In this document: piece after piece, positions 16,891-31,646 of the stretch
Numbering within the stretch: the first letter of the stretch is position 1
How the letters are laid out: every line of letters starts with the position of its first letter
NCBI RefSeq assembly: GCF_034119425.1
Contig: NZ_JAWUEL010000009.1
Coordinates: 5,517 to 69,516, forward strand
DNA from: Actinotignum schaalii_C
GTDB taxonomy: Bacteria; Actinomycetota; Actinomycetes; Actinomycetales; Actinomycetaceae
DNA length: 64,000 nt
Direction: 5' to 3'
Made by a program: the position numbers and the translations under genes
The notes under the pieces: model-generated
What the model saw: the letters and a program-made list of their open reading frames with translations, nothing else
What the model was told of the DNA's origin: nothing
The model's database searches: none

Positions 16891-16948
16891 AGATAGGCGT
16901 GCCGTCGCTAGCCATTGCGACGGCTGTTCAATGAGAAAAGGACCAGAT

Positions 16949-17383
16949 ATGGCACCGAAGAAGAAGGTTGCAGGCTTCATTAAGCTACAGATTCCTGCCG
17001 GCCAGGCCACCCCGGCCCCGCCGGTTGGTCCGGCTCTCGGTCAGCACGGCGTGAACATTGTTGAGTTCACGAAGGCGTACAACGCCGCGACCGAATCCCA
17101 GCGCGGAAACATCGTGCCGGTGGAAATCACCGTTTACGAAGACCGCACATTTGATTTCGTCCTCAAGACCCCGCCGGCGGCGCAGCTCATCAAGAAGGCT
17201 GCCGGGGTGCAGAAGGGTTCGCCCACTCCGCACACCCAGAAGGTTGGGCACCTCACGGCCGACCAGCTTCGCGAAATTGCGAAGATCAAGGAGCCGGACC
17301 TCAATGCGAATGACATTGACAACGCCGCGCGCATCATTGCCGGCACCGCCCGCTCCATGGGCATCACCTCGGACGCCATCTAA
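16949..17383 (+). CDS. rplK: Ribosomal protein uL11
   Basis: 144 residues from ATG 16949 (AAAAGGACC upstream; the longer frame from 16865 lacks support). The product MAPKKKVAGFIKLQIPAGQA has the full L11 sequence: N-terminal domain with the proline-rich PAPPVGPALGQHGVNI and C-terminal RNA-binding domain ending GTARSMGITSD. It sits at the GTPase-associated centre, where it binds 23S rRNA and mediates EF-G and RelA function. Thiopeptide-contact prolines are present. Confidence 0.97.
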   Translation: MAPKKKVAGFIKLQIPAGQATPAPPVGPALGQHGVNIVEFTKAYNAATESQRGNIVPVEITVYEDRTFDFVLKTPPAAQLIKKAAGVQKGSPTPHTQKVGHLTADQLREIAKIKEPDLNANDIDNAARIIAGTARSMGITSDAI

Positions 17384-17410
17384 ATAGATAGCGGAGTTGT
17401 TGGCGGGACG

Positions 17411-17420
17411 GCGCCGTCGT
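17411..17420 (+). repeat. Dispersed motif M (short copy)
   Basis: GCGCCGTCGT followed by TCCACCG, in the 179-bp rplK-rplA gap. It resembles the copy at 6255, which is also followed by TCCA. Confidence 0.55.
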
Positions 17421-17562
17421 TCCACCGCAAACCGAGACCACAACATAACCGGAGCTGAGAGCATCGAGCAACCGCGCTCTTGGCGTCGGCAGGTTCCCAC
17501 GTGGAACCGTGGAAGGGCCACGCAGGCTCGTTGACCACACCTGCACTAAAGGAGAAGCAGAA

Positions 17563-18264
17563 ATGGCAAAGCGCTCGAAGGCATACCGCGCCGCAGCAGA
17601 AAAGATTGCGGACGGCGTGCTCTACACTCCCGCGGAGGCAATGCGCCTCGCGAAGGAAACGTCGGTGACGAAGTTTGACGCAACCGTGGAAGTTGTGTTC
17701 CGTCTCGGCGTGGATCCGCGTAAGGCGGATCAGATGGTTCGCGGTACCGTGAGCCTGCCCAATGGCACCGGTAAGACCGCCCGGGTGATCGTCTTCGCCC
17801 AGGGCGAGCGGGCCCAGCAGGCGATCGAAGCCGGCGCGGACGAAGTTGGCAGCGACGAACTCATTGAACGCGTTGCCGGCGGCTGGACCGATTTCGATTC
17901 GGCAGTTGCCACCCCGGATATGATGGGCAAGGTCGGTCGCCTCGGTCGCGTGCTCGGCCCTCGCGGTCTCATGCCGAACCCCAAGACGGGCACCGTCACC
18001 ATGGACGTGGCGAAGGCCGTCAACGATATTAAGGGCGGACGTATCGAATTCCGCGTGGACAAGAACTCCAACCTACCCTTCATTATCGGCAACACCTCCT
18101 TCACTGAGCAGCAGCTCTTGGAAAACTACGTTGCCGCGTACGAAGAAATCATGCGTCTCAAGCCGTCCTCCTCGAAGGGCCGCTACGTCCTCAAGGCCAC
18201 CGTGTCCACCACGATGGGCCCGGGCATCCCGATTGATGCCACCAAGACTCGCGCCGAAGCCTAA
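17563..18264 (+). CDS. rplA: Ribosomal protein uL1
   Basis: 233 residues from ATG 17563 (AAAGGAGAAG upstream). Complete L1: two-domain stalk protein with KFDATVEVVFRLGVDPRKAD, the RNA-contact segments and GPRGLMPNPKTGTVT, the most conserved L1 motif. It helps move deacylated tRNA out of the E site and may act as a translational repressor. The gap after rplK (179 bp) is unusually long for this pair and carries a motif M copy. Confidence 0.97.
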   Translation: MAKRSKAYRAAAEKIADGVLYTPAEAMRLAKETSVTKFDATVEVVFRLGVDPRKADQMVRGTVSLPNGTGKTARVIVFAQGERAQQAIEAGADEVGSDELIERVAGGWTDFDSAVATPDMMGKVGRLGRVLGPRGLMPNPKTGTVTMDVAKAVNDIKGGRIEFRVDKNSNLPFIIGNTSFTEQQLLENYVAAYEEIMRLKPSSSKGRYVLKATVSTTMGPGIPIDATKTRAEA

Positions 18265-18298
18265 AACAGAACTGCGGGCTCGGCGGTAACGTCGTATC

Positions 18299-18343
18299 GC
18301 GAAAGGCGGGGATCCTCAGGGGTTTCCGCCTTTCGCGTTTTTT
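18299..18343 (+). terminator. Strong terminator after rplA
   Basis: GCGAAAGGCGG (18299-18309) and CCGCCTTTCGC (18326-18336) form an 11-bp stem followed by GTTTTTT. It separates rplKA from the membrane-protein gene. Confidence 0.9.
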
Positions 18344-18361
18344 CTTGTCGTAACCGTGCTT

Positions 18362-18376
18362 TAGGCTAGAACCGTG
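18362..18376 (+). promoter_or_regulatory. Leaderless-type promoter of the membrane-protein gene
   Basis: TAGGCT (18362-18367), six bases, then GTG 18374. The sequence TAGGCTAGAAC is identical to that before murB. Confidence 0.5.
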
Positions 18377-19705
18377 ACTTCCCATCCGCGTGTACGTGAC
18401 GCTTTGCTCGCCTGCCTCCTCATGCTGCTCTGCCTGGGGTGGGCGGCCTGGGCCTTCGCGCACAATCCCTCCATCAACCCGGTGGGGGAGTGGACCTACC
18501 TGGACTACTCTCTTAAAGCATCGAGTGGTACTATTCCCGCTCCCGGGGAGGTCATGGCACCGCAGGCCCGTCAGGCCTGGGCCTGCCACGCTCCGGCCGG
18601 CACCGCTATCACGCCGCCACCTTGCGAATCCTGGGATCGGGTGGCCCCGGAGGATTGGCCCTATCGCGCTGAAAACTACAATGCTTTCCACCCGCCCCTG
18701 TATTTTTTGGTCGACGGCGCCATCGCGCGCCTGGCCGGCCTGGCGGGATTGAGCTTCCTTACGGGCGCCCGCTTGGGTTCGGCGGTGCTGGTAGCCGCCG
18801 GAGTGGGGCTGTGCTACGCCGCGCTGCGTGCCTGGAGCTTGAGTCCGGCGGTATCCTTCGCGGCGGCGCTCTTCTTCCTGGCGGTGCCCTCGGTGGCGGC
18901 CAGCGCCACCATGGTGCATAACGATGCCGTGGGCCCGCTGGCCGGCGCGGCCGCGGTTTGGCTGAGCGCGCGCATCGTGGTGGGGAAGAAGACCGGCTGG
19001 GTGTTGCCCGCGTTCATAACCGCGGCTATCTGCCTCTCCCGGGTCATTTCCATCACCGGAATATTGGCGGTGCTGGCGCCGGTTACGCTGGCTATCTGCT
19101 GGCCGCGGGTGGCCGGTTTTGGGCGCGCGGAGCGGCGCCCCCTCGCGGTGCTGCTCGGTACCCAGGTTCTTACGGTGGCGGCATGCTACCTGGGCTGGGA
19201 TGCTATCCAGGGCGCCCGCACTCCGGAAGGGTATGTGCCGGCTATCAACGCGATTTCTACCTCCCCGGTCAGCGAAGCCAGTACCGGGCGCCTCCTTCTC
19301 AGCCTGCTCAACCCTTACGGCCTGACCAATCCCGGGGCCAAGTACCATTTCTCCCCGGAGCTCATCTCCGCTCCCACCCAGATCTGGGGCACGGTGGCCT
19401 ACGCCATTTTGCTGGCTGGGCCGCTGGTTGCCCTGGTGCTGGGCTTGCGTTCGGTACGCGGGCGGGTGCTCGGGCTTTCGGGCGCTACCGGGCCCCTCAT
19501 CGTCGGAGCGGTGGTCCAGGCACGGGAAATTATCAACGGTGGCTTGTATTTCCGTTCCATTCCGCGCCGCTACGGGATCGCCAATGTGGCCGGGGCGCTG
19601 GCCGCCATCGCCCACCTGGCAGACCGGCCTATCTGGCGGAGCGTGCTCATGGGGGCCGGGGCGCTGGGGTACCTATGTTTGCTTGCCGGGCCGGTATGGG
19701 CCTAG
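18374..19705 (+). CDS. Polytopic membrane protein, GT-C glycosyltransferase-like
   Basis: 443 residues. About ten hydrophobic segments are visible, starting with DALLACLLMLLCLGWAAWA (residues 9-27), which is followed by a loop of roughly 90 residues containing EWTYLDYSLK and NAFHPPLYFLVDGAI. A first large external loop ending in an HPPLY motif is typical of GT-C-fold glycosyltransferases and DUF2142-like proteins that use polyprenyl-phosphate sugars, but I see no conclusive catalytic pair. It lies between a strong terminator and the rplJ promoter, so it is an independent unit inside the rplKA-rplJL region. Function is unassigned. Confidence 0.6.
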   Translation: MTSHPRVRDALLACLLMLLCLGWAAWAFAHNPSINPVGEWTYLDYSLKASSGTIPAPGEVMAPQARQAWACHAPAGTAITPPPCESWDRVAPEDWPYRAENYNAFHPPLYFLVDGAIARLAGLAGLSFLTGARLGSAVLVAAGVGLCYAALRAWSLSPAVSFAAALFFLAVPSVAASATMVHNDAVGPLAGAAAVWLSARIVVGKKTGWVLPAFITAAICLSRVISITGILAVLAPVTLAICWPRVAGFGRAERRPLAVLLGTQVLTVAACYLGWDAIQGARTPEGYVPAINAISTSPVSEASTGRLLLSLLNPYGLTNPGAKYHFSPELISAPTQIWGTVAYAILLAGPLVALVLGLRSVRGRVLGLSGATGPLIVGAVVQAREIINGGLYFRSIPRRYGIANVAGALAAIAHLADRPIWRSVLMGAGALGYLCLLAGPVWA

Positions 19706-19719
19706 CTGCGCCGTCGTAC
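19704..19719 (+). repeat. Dispersed motif M
   Basis: AGCTGCGCCGTCGTAC begins one base before the end of the stop codon region of the membrane-protein gene. It contains two CGT units. Confidence 0.7.
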
Positions 19720-19792
19720 CTACTACGCGGTGGCCGGCGCGCCATGCATCCCCGGCCATTCGAACCCGTGAGGCAAGCCACGCGATCCGGTC

Positions 19793-19821
19793 TTGGCGTA
19801 GTCGCGTGAAAACGATAGACT
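19793..19821 (+). promoter_or_regulatory. Promoter of rplJ-rplL
   Basis: TTGGCG (19793-19798), exactly 17 bp, TAGACT (19816-19821). It lies about 170 bp upstream of rplJ, leaving room for the L10 leader. Confidence 0.65.
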
Positions 19822-19827
19822 AGCCGA

Positions 19828-19990
19828 TGCCAAAGACCGCAGGTTCCAACGGGATCAAACTCGCACCGCGAGGCCAGCGCAGGTAAGAACAGAGCTGAAT
19901 GTCGCCGTGCTCACGGCAGGTCATCCAAGCCCCGTGCCTTACCGCGCGGGGCTTTTTCGTTGCCGAGCCTGCGGGTAAGACCGGAAGGAG
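19828..19990 (+). ncRNA. L10 leader with attenuator hairpin
   Basis: The 5' leader of rplJ contains several paired segments, and near 19928-19957 the hairpin AGCCCCG/CGGGGCT followed by TTTTT. This is the layout of the ribosomal protein L10 leader, in which L10(L12)4 binding to the leader favours termination. The leader class is known; assignment here is from position and the terminator-like stem. Confidence 0.65.
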
Positions 19991-19995
19991 GCCCC

Positions 19996-20517
19996 ATGGC
20001 ACGGACCGATAAGTCTGCAGCGATTGCGGAACTCAAGGAGCTCTTCGAGAACTCCACCGCTGTGCTGTTTACTGAGTACCGTGGCCTGACGGTCGGCCAG
20101 ATGAAAGATCTGCGCCGGTCGTTCCAGGGTGGAGCTGTCTACAAGGTCGCCAAGAACACTCTTCTTGATATCGCCGCGAAGCAGGCCGGAATCGAGGTAG
20201 CGGAGGGGACCTTCCAGGGTCCGACCGCCGTTGCTTTCGTCACCGGTGAAGCTCCGGAAGCCGCGAAGGCTCTCAAGACCTTCGCCAAGGAGAACGAAGC
20301 CCTGATTCTCAAGGGCGGCGTGATGGACGGCGCTCAGCTGTCCGCAGATGACGTCAAGCAGCTCGCGGAACTCGAATCCCGCGAAGTCCTGCTGGCCAAG
20401 TCCGCCGGTGTTCTCAAGGCGCTCATGTACCAGGCAGCGTACGTACTCAACGCGCCGGCCACCAAGGCCGTTCGCACCATCGACGCCTTGCGCGCCAAGC
20501 AGGAAGCGGCTGCGTAG
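19996..20517 (+). CDS. rplJ: Ribosomal protein uL10
   Basis: 173 residues from ATG 19996 with a strong GGAAGGAGG; the upstream in-frame extension to 19960 lies within the leader hairpin region and is rejected. The product MARTDKSAAIAELKELFENS has FTEYRGLTVGQM and YKVAKNTL, typical of L10, and a C-terminal helix (ATKAVRTIDALRAKQE) that holds L7/L12 dimers. It forms the base of the ribosomal stalk that recruits translation factors, and probably represses its own operon through the leader. Confidence 0.97.
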   Translation: MARTDKSAAIAELKELFENSTAVLFTEYRGLTVGQMKDLRRSFQGGAVYKVAKNTLLDIAAKQAGIEVAEGTFQGPTAVAFVTGEAPEAAKALKTFAKENEALILKGGVMDGAQLSADDVKQLAELESREVLLAKSAGVLKALMYQAAYVLNAPATKAVRTIDALRAKQEAAA

Positions 20518-20693
20518 CCACTTCCGCCTCGGGATATTACGGATATCAGATATCACGGATATTTCGGAGTTTTCGCGGCTCGGCATACGCGTCGCGGAGC
20601 GGCCCTCAGCCGCGTACCCAGTTAGATCTGCCAGGCAGGTAAATCTGCCGGCCAGATAGAGATCTGCTCGCTAGAGCGGAAAGGAAGGCCATC

Positions 20694-21083
20694 ATGGCTA
20701 AGCTCTCGACCGAAGAGCTCATTGCAGCTTTCAAGGAGCTCACCCTCGTTGAGCTCAACGATTTCGTCAAGGCGTTCGAAGAGGAATTCGACGTTGAAGC
20801 CGCGGCTCCCGTCGCCGCCGTTGCCGCTCCGGCCGCTGCCGGTGGCGACGCCGGTGCTGCCGCCGAAGAGAAGTCCGACTTCGACGTTGTCCTCGAAGCC
20901 GCTGGCGACAAGAAGGTTGCGGTCATTAAGGAAGTCCGCGCCCTCACCTCCCTCGGCCTCAAGGAAGCCAAGGACCTCGTGGACTCGGCCCCCAAGGCTG
21001 TCCTCGAAGGCGTGGACAAGGACACCGCCGACAAGGCCAAGGAAGCCCTCGAGGGCGCCGGCGCCACCGTTACCCTCAAGTAA
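20694..21083 (+). CDS. rplL: Ribosomal protein bL12 (L7/L12)
   Basis: 129 residues from ATG 20694 (GGAAAGGAAGG upstream). N-terminal dimerisation helices (STEELIAAFKELTLVELNDF), an Ala-rich hinge at about residues 37-60, then the globular factor-binding domain with KKVAVIKEVRALTSLGLKEAK and VDSAPKAVLEGV. The 176-bp gap after rplJ holds direct repeats ACGGATAT and AGATCTGC, unusual for this normally tight pair. Confidence 0.97.
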   Translation: MAKLSTEELIAAFKELTLVELNDFVKAFEEEFDVEAAAPVAAVAAPAAAGGDAGAAAEEKSDFDVVLEAAGDKKVAVIKEVRALTSLGLKEAKDLVDSAPKAVLEGVDKDTADKAKEALEGAGATVTLK

Positions 21084-21162
21084 CACGGCACGCCGAAAAC
21101 TCGGCTAGTCGGCTGAACAATCAGCCATCGGCGCGCGGGCATTAGGCCCGCGCTCCACTCCA

Positions 21163-21200
21163 CAAGCGGATACGCCCCGGCGTATCCGCTTGTTTGGTTT
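21163..21200 (+). terminator. Terminator after rplL
   Basis: CAAGCGGATACGCC and GGCGTATCCGCTTG form a perfect 14-bp stem followed by TTTGGTTT. It ends the rplJL operon, so rpoBC is transcribed separately here. Confidence 0.9.
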
Positions 21201-21250
21201 CCAGGCTGTGAGGCTCAGCGATGCTGGCCGTCCATCGCCGTGCTGGATTG

Positions 21251-21342
21251 CATAGTGGTACTGGAGCTACAGCCAAACCACGATTTTCTGTCGTGGAGTA
21301 CCACTTTGCAAAGCCCGATGTTCTCCAGTACCACTTTGCTGG
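21251..21342 (+). repeat. Hairpin-repeat element, type A (copy 2)
   Basis: AGTGGTACTGGAG (from 21254) pairs perfectly over 13 bp with CTCCAGTACCACT (from 21323). A third arm, GAGTACCACTTTG (21296-21308), lies 30 bp before it. An inner hairpin CCACGA/TCGTGG is possible. About two thirds identical to 2581-2672. Confidence 0.75.
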
Positions 21343-21385
21343 ACGGCAATAGGTGGCAACGGGTTGGTCCCGATGATGGCCGAAA

Positions 21386-21477
21386 CGAAGTGCGCGTAAG
21401 AGCACCGTTTGCGCCCGATTTTGTGTCTCTACGCGCACTTGACGGGGGCGATGGTTCGAAATGCGCACTTTGAGAGT
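21386..21477 (+). repeat. Hairpin-repeat element, type D (copy 2)
   Basis: AAGTGCGCGT (21388-21397) pairs perfectly with ACGCGCACTT (21431-21440). A third arm, ATGCGCACTT (21461-21470), follows 30 bp later. It shares GTGTCTCT and GGTTCGAAA with the copy at 2333-2425, and the CCCGATTTT block and GCGATG-TTC layout with the neighbouring type A copy. Confidence 0.75.
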
Positions 21478-21499
21478 ACGCAAGAAGGTTGTCGCCGGC

Positions 21500-21644
21500 T
21501 ACACTGGCACGGGTGAGCATCGGTGCACAAGCGGATGCGAAGCCCGAGACAGGGCCGGAAACGGATACCAGCTCGCCCCGGAAACGAGCCGGAAACGCCT
21601 CGGAGACGGGCCGGAAACGAGCCCTCATACAAACTCAACGATGA
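21500..21644 (+). CDS. Possible 43-residue leader peptide (weak)
   Basis: TACACT (21500-21505) lies seven bases before GTG 21513, which opens a 43-codon frame ending in TGA at 21642-21644. The TGA overlaps the ATG (21641) of the acetyltransferase as ATGA. The peptide is Arg/Lys/Thr-rich with repeated GRKRA and PETGPET-like units. The overlap and promoter spacing favour a real leader frame, but composition could equally reflect non-coding DNA. Confidence 0.25.
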
Positions 21645-22681
21645 TAACGAAAACGAACGTGAAGATGACGCAGGAAACGACGACGAATCACAGCCCCGAA
21701 TCGTGCTTAAACCAGAGCCCTGAATCGCCTCAGGAGCAAAGCCCGAACCCGGGCTCAAGTGAAACCCTCAGCTGGCGCCCCCTCACCCCGAGCGACATCC
21801 CGGCCTGGGCCGCGCTGGGAGCCGCGGATCCCTCCCTGCTCCACTCCGCCACCGAGCGTGATCTACGCGATTTCCTTGCCAATCCTGAGGTCGATCCGGC
21901 CACCGAAACCCTCGCGCTGTACCGTGGGGAGCACCTCCTTGCCGGAGCCACGGTGTCCATCATGGGCGACGTCGACCAAGATGATGACCTCGATATTTAT
22001 ATCGGCTATGCCTGCCCGGACCTCACGTACCTCCCCGAACTCCTCAGCCGGTGCGAGCAGCTCGCCATCGGGCTCGCCGAACGTTCCGAGACTCGCTACT
22101 CCGGGCTGTCGGTGCAGGTCGCCCGCGATGATGATGCAGAAGAAACCAACGCGGCCCTGGGGGAGCTCGGCTACCGCCTCACCCGAAAATACGAAGTCAT
22201 GCGCCGGGAGGCCGCGCAGCTCCCCGCCGTCCACATTGACGGCGTGACTTTCCGCGCCCCCACCCTCGCCGACGAAGAACCGCTCCGCCTCGCGCATGCC
22301 GAAGCGTTCCGTGATCACTACGGGCGTTATGATTACGACGCCGCGTCCTGGCACTCCTTCCTCACCGGGTGGCGCATGCGCCTGGACTGCTCGGTCGTAG
22401 CGCACAGCGAGGAAACCGGCGCTGTGGTGGGCTACGCCCTCGCGAATGACTATGGCAGGGAGCTTTATATCGAATATCTCGGCTCCTTGCGGGCGGTGCG
22501 CGGGCGCGGCGTGGGCGGACAGCTCGTGGATCGCGTTATTACGAACGCGGCACGGGCCGGGTATGCCACGGTTGGATTAGACGTGGATACCCATAGTTCC
22601 ACCGGGGCCGGTCGGCTCTACGCCGCCCATGGTTTCGAAGGGTACTGCGCTGAGGTGACTCTTGAAAAACGCCTGCGCTAG
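21641..22681 (+). CDS. GNAT-family acetyltransferase with two domains
   Basis: 346 residues from ATG 21641; ATG 21665 is an alternative and the frame is open upstream to 21461. The first 45 residues are Ser/Pro/Gln-rich. A degenerate N-terminal GNAT domain (about 50-180, LRPLTPSDIPAWAAL type) is followed by a C-terminal domain with the acetyl-CoA loop RAVRGRGVGGQLVDRVI and a VGLDVDTHSSTGAGRLYAAHGF end, the usual GNAT signature. The tandem arrangement recalls mycothiol synthase MshD and other actinobacterial double GNATs. The substrate cannot be told. It sits between rplL and rpoB, an uncommon insertion. Confidence 0.75.
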   Translation: MITKTNVKMTQETTTNHSPESCLNQSPESPQEQSPNPGSSETLSWRPLTPSDIPAWAALGAADPSLLHSATERDLRDFLANPEVDPATETLALYRGEHLLAGATVSIMGDVDQDDDLDIYIGYACPDLTYLPELLSRCEQLAIGLAERSETRYSGLSVQVARDDDAEETNAALGELGYRLTRKYEVMRREAAQLPAVHIDGVTFRAPTLADEEPLRLAHAEAFRDHYGRYDYDAASWHSFLTGWRMRLDCSVVAHSEETGAVVGYALANDYGRELYIEYLGSLRAVRGRGVGGQLVDRVITNAARAGYATVGLDVDTHSSTGAGRLYAAHGFEGYCAEVTLEKRLR

Positions 22682-22701
22682 GGGAGGTGACCACGCGGGA
22701 C

Positions 22702-22720
22702 GGCGGCGTCGTCGTGCTAC
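22702..22720 (+). repeat. Dispersed motif M
   Basis: GGCGGCGTCGTCGTGCTAC lies 20 bp after the acetyltransferase stop. The rest of the 346-bp gap before rpoB is AT-richer and holds candidate promoter boxes (TTGCCG at 22881 with TAGAAA near 22903; TTGACA at 22914). Confidence 0.55.
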
Positions 22721-23027
22721 CAGAGAGGCGCGTTGAGCTGCCTCGACGCGCCCGCACTTGCATGTACGCCGTTCTTGTGCGAAAGTACTTTCGGACGATG
22801 AAGTTCGGACGAGATACCGGCACCGCCTAGCGCTGGTATCCCTGTGTGTGACCCCTCGCATAGGCCGGGGGTCTTGGTTCTTGCCGTTAAAACGTGTAGT
22901 GTAGAAACTTGCGTTGACACTCCTATGCCCTTGATCACCTCCGCAGCGCTTTTTGGCGTGATATCGCGGTTTTCGGTGAGGGTGACTGGATTGTCCTTCT
23001 GCCAGATTCGTCAGGGAAGGATCCACT

Positions 23028-26525
<3,498 letters not shown>

Positions 26526-26570
26526 ACTCTCAAATCTTCTTAGTGGCGCACAACATCGGAAGTAGGAATC

Positions 26571-30458
<3,888 letters not shown>

Positions 30459-30486
30459 ACAAGTTCCCCGGTAGCGGGGGAGTTCC

Positions 30487-30519
30487 CAGCGGGGCGGCCA
30501 CGGTGTGGCCGCCCCGCTG
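30487..30519 (+). terminator. Terminator hairpin after rpoC
   Basis: CAGCGGGGCGGCCAC and GTGGCCGCCCCGCTG form a perfect 15-bp stem with a 3-nt loop. Instead of a U-tract the stem runs directly into a motif M copy. Confidence 0.8.
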
Positions 30520-30533
30520 CGGCGTCGTCGTAA
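30516..30533 (+). repeat. Dispersed motif M
   Basis: GCTGCGGCGTCGTCGTAA shares its first bases with the 3' arm of the rpoC hairpin. Confidence 0.65.
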
Positions 30534-30728
30534 AAAGAAGTGCGCGTTAAAAGAAGCGCCGGGCGGGCGCGCAACCCGTGTGTTTCCTAACACCTCAGCC
30601 CGCGAAGCTTTGACGGCTCCTCGTGTTAACCGCTATTCTTGTTTAGGTTGCCTGTTTGCGGGTCTGTTGTGGCGGCCTCCGGCCGTCCCGTAATGAGCGG
30701 TGTGCGTTCGGGCAGATTTGGCAAACGT

Positions 30729-30734
30729 TATAAT
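30729..30734 (+). promoter_or_regulatory. -10 box of the str operon promoter
   Basis: A perfect TATAAT 25 bp before the rpsL start codon. The -35 is weak (near 30706). The position gives a short leader with GGAGAAG ahead of GTG 30760. Confidence 0.55.
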
Positions 30735-30759
30735 ATTCATCTGTCTATCAGGAGAAGTA

Positions 30760-31134
30760 GTGCCTACAATTCAGCAGCTGGTCCGCGAGGGCCGCGCGAA
30801 GAAGAAGCGCGCTCCTAAGCGCCCGGCGCTTAAGGGGAGCCCCCAGCGTCGTGGGGTGTGCACCCGCGTGTTCACCACCACCCCCAAGAAACCGAACTCT
30901 GCGCTCCGTAAGGTTGCCCGTGTTCGCCTGTCCTCCGGCATCGAAGTGACGGCGTACATCCCCGGTGAAGGTCACAACCTGCAGGAACACTCCATCGTCC
31001 TCGTTCGCGGCGGTGGCGTGAAGGACCTCCCCGGTGTGCGGTACAAGATCGTCCGCGGCGCCCTTGACACCCAGGGCGTGAAGAGCCGCAACCAGGCTCG
31101 TTCCCGTTACGGCGCCAAGAAGGAGAAGAAGTAA
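30760..31134 (+). CDS. rpsL: Ribosomal protein uS12, Gly at position 86
   Basis: 124 residues from GTG 30760 (GGAGAAG upstream). S12 lines the decoding centre. The product MPTIQQLVREGRAKKKRAPK has Lys43 (TTTPKKPNSA) and Lys88 in the sensitive state, but residue 86 is Gly in RGGGVKDLPG (codon GGC at 31015-31017), where most bacteria have Arg (RGGRVKDLPG). Changes of this arginine have been reported in streptomycin-resistant mycobacteria, so the natural Gly may affect fidelity or drug response. The ATG of rpsG overlaps the final base of the stop. Confidence 0.97.
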   Translation: MPTIQQLVREGRAKKKRAPKRPALKGSPQRRGVCTRVFTTTPKKPNSALRKVARVRLSSGIEVTAYIPGEGHNLQEHSIVLVRGGGVKDLPGVRYKIVRGALDTQGVKSRNQARSRYGAKKEKK

Positions 31135-31604
31135 TGCCTCGTAAGGGTCCGGTTAAGAAGCGTCCGCTGGTCAGCGATCCGGTTTACAATTCCCAGCTGG
31201 TGACCCAGCTGGTCAACCGCGTCCTCGTGGATGGCAAGAAGTCCCTGGCGCAGTCCATCGTCTACGGTGCGATGGAAGGCGTGGCAGAAAAGTCCGGGCA
31301 GGACGCCCTGGCGGTTCTCAAGCGCGCTATGGATAACATTCGTCCGCAGCTGGAAGTGCGTTCCCGCCGTGTCGGTGGCGCCACCTACCAGGTGCCGGTG
31401 GAAGTCAAGGCTGGCCGTTCCACGGCCCTTGGCCTGCGCTGGCTGGTGGAATTCGCGCGCCAGCGTCGCGAAAACACTATGACGGAACGTCTCCTCAACG
31501 AAATCCTCGATGCCTCCAACGGCCTTGGTGGTGCTGTCAAGCGCCGCGAGGATACCCACCGCATGGCGGAAGCCAATAAGGCCTTCGCCCACTACCGCTG
31601 GTAA
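31134..31604 (+). CDS. rpsG: Ribosomal protein uS7
   Basis: 156 residues from ATG 31134, overlapping the rpsL stop by one base. The product MPRKGPVKKRPLVSDPVYNS is the 16S rRNA primary-binding protein of the 30S head, contacting the E-site tRNA. GGATYQVPVEV, LRWLVEFARQR and KREDTHRMAEANKAFAHYRW match S7 throughout, with full length and no extension. Confidence 0.97.
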   Translation: MPRKGPVKKRPLVSDPVYNSQLVTQLVNRVLVDGKKSLAQSIVYGAMEGVAEKSGQDALAVLKRAMDNIRPQLEVRSRRVGGATYQVPVEVKAGRSTALGLRWLVEFARQRRENTMTERLLNEILDASNGLGGAVKRREDTHRMAEANKAFAHYRW

Positions 31605-31646
31605 TCACCAGGGTTATCTGACCCGCGAGATAGAAGAGAGCGAAAA

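Noticed and set aside
18191..19615. 474-codon minus-strand frame opposite the membrane protein
   Set aside because: The plus-strand product has a consistent pattern of membrane helices and a promoter; the antisense product is Arg/Gly/His-rich without hydrophobic segments.
21253..21471. CRISPR-like array (arms repeated at 30-bp period)
   Set aside because: Only two same-direction copies per module, the third arm is inverted, intervening sequence is conserved between loci rather than unique, and no cas gene is present.
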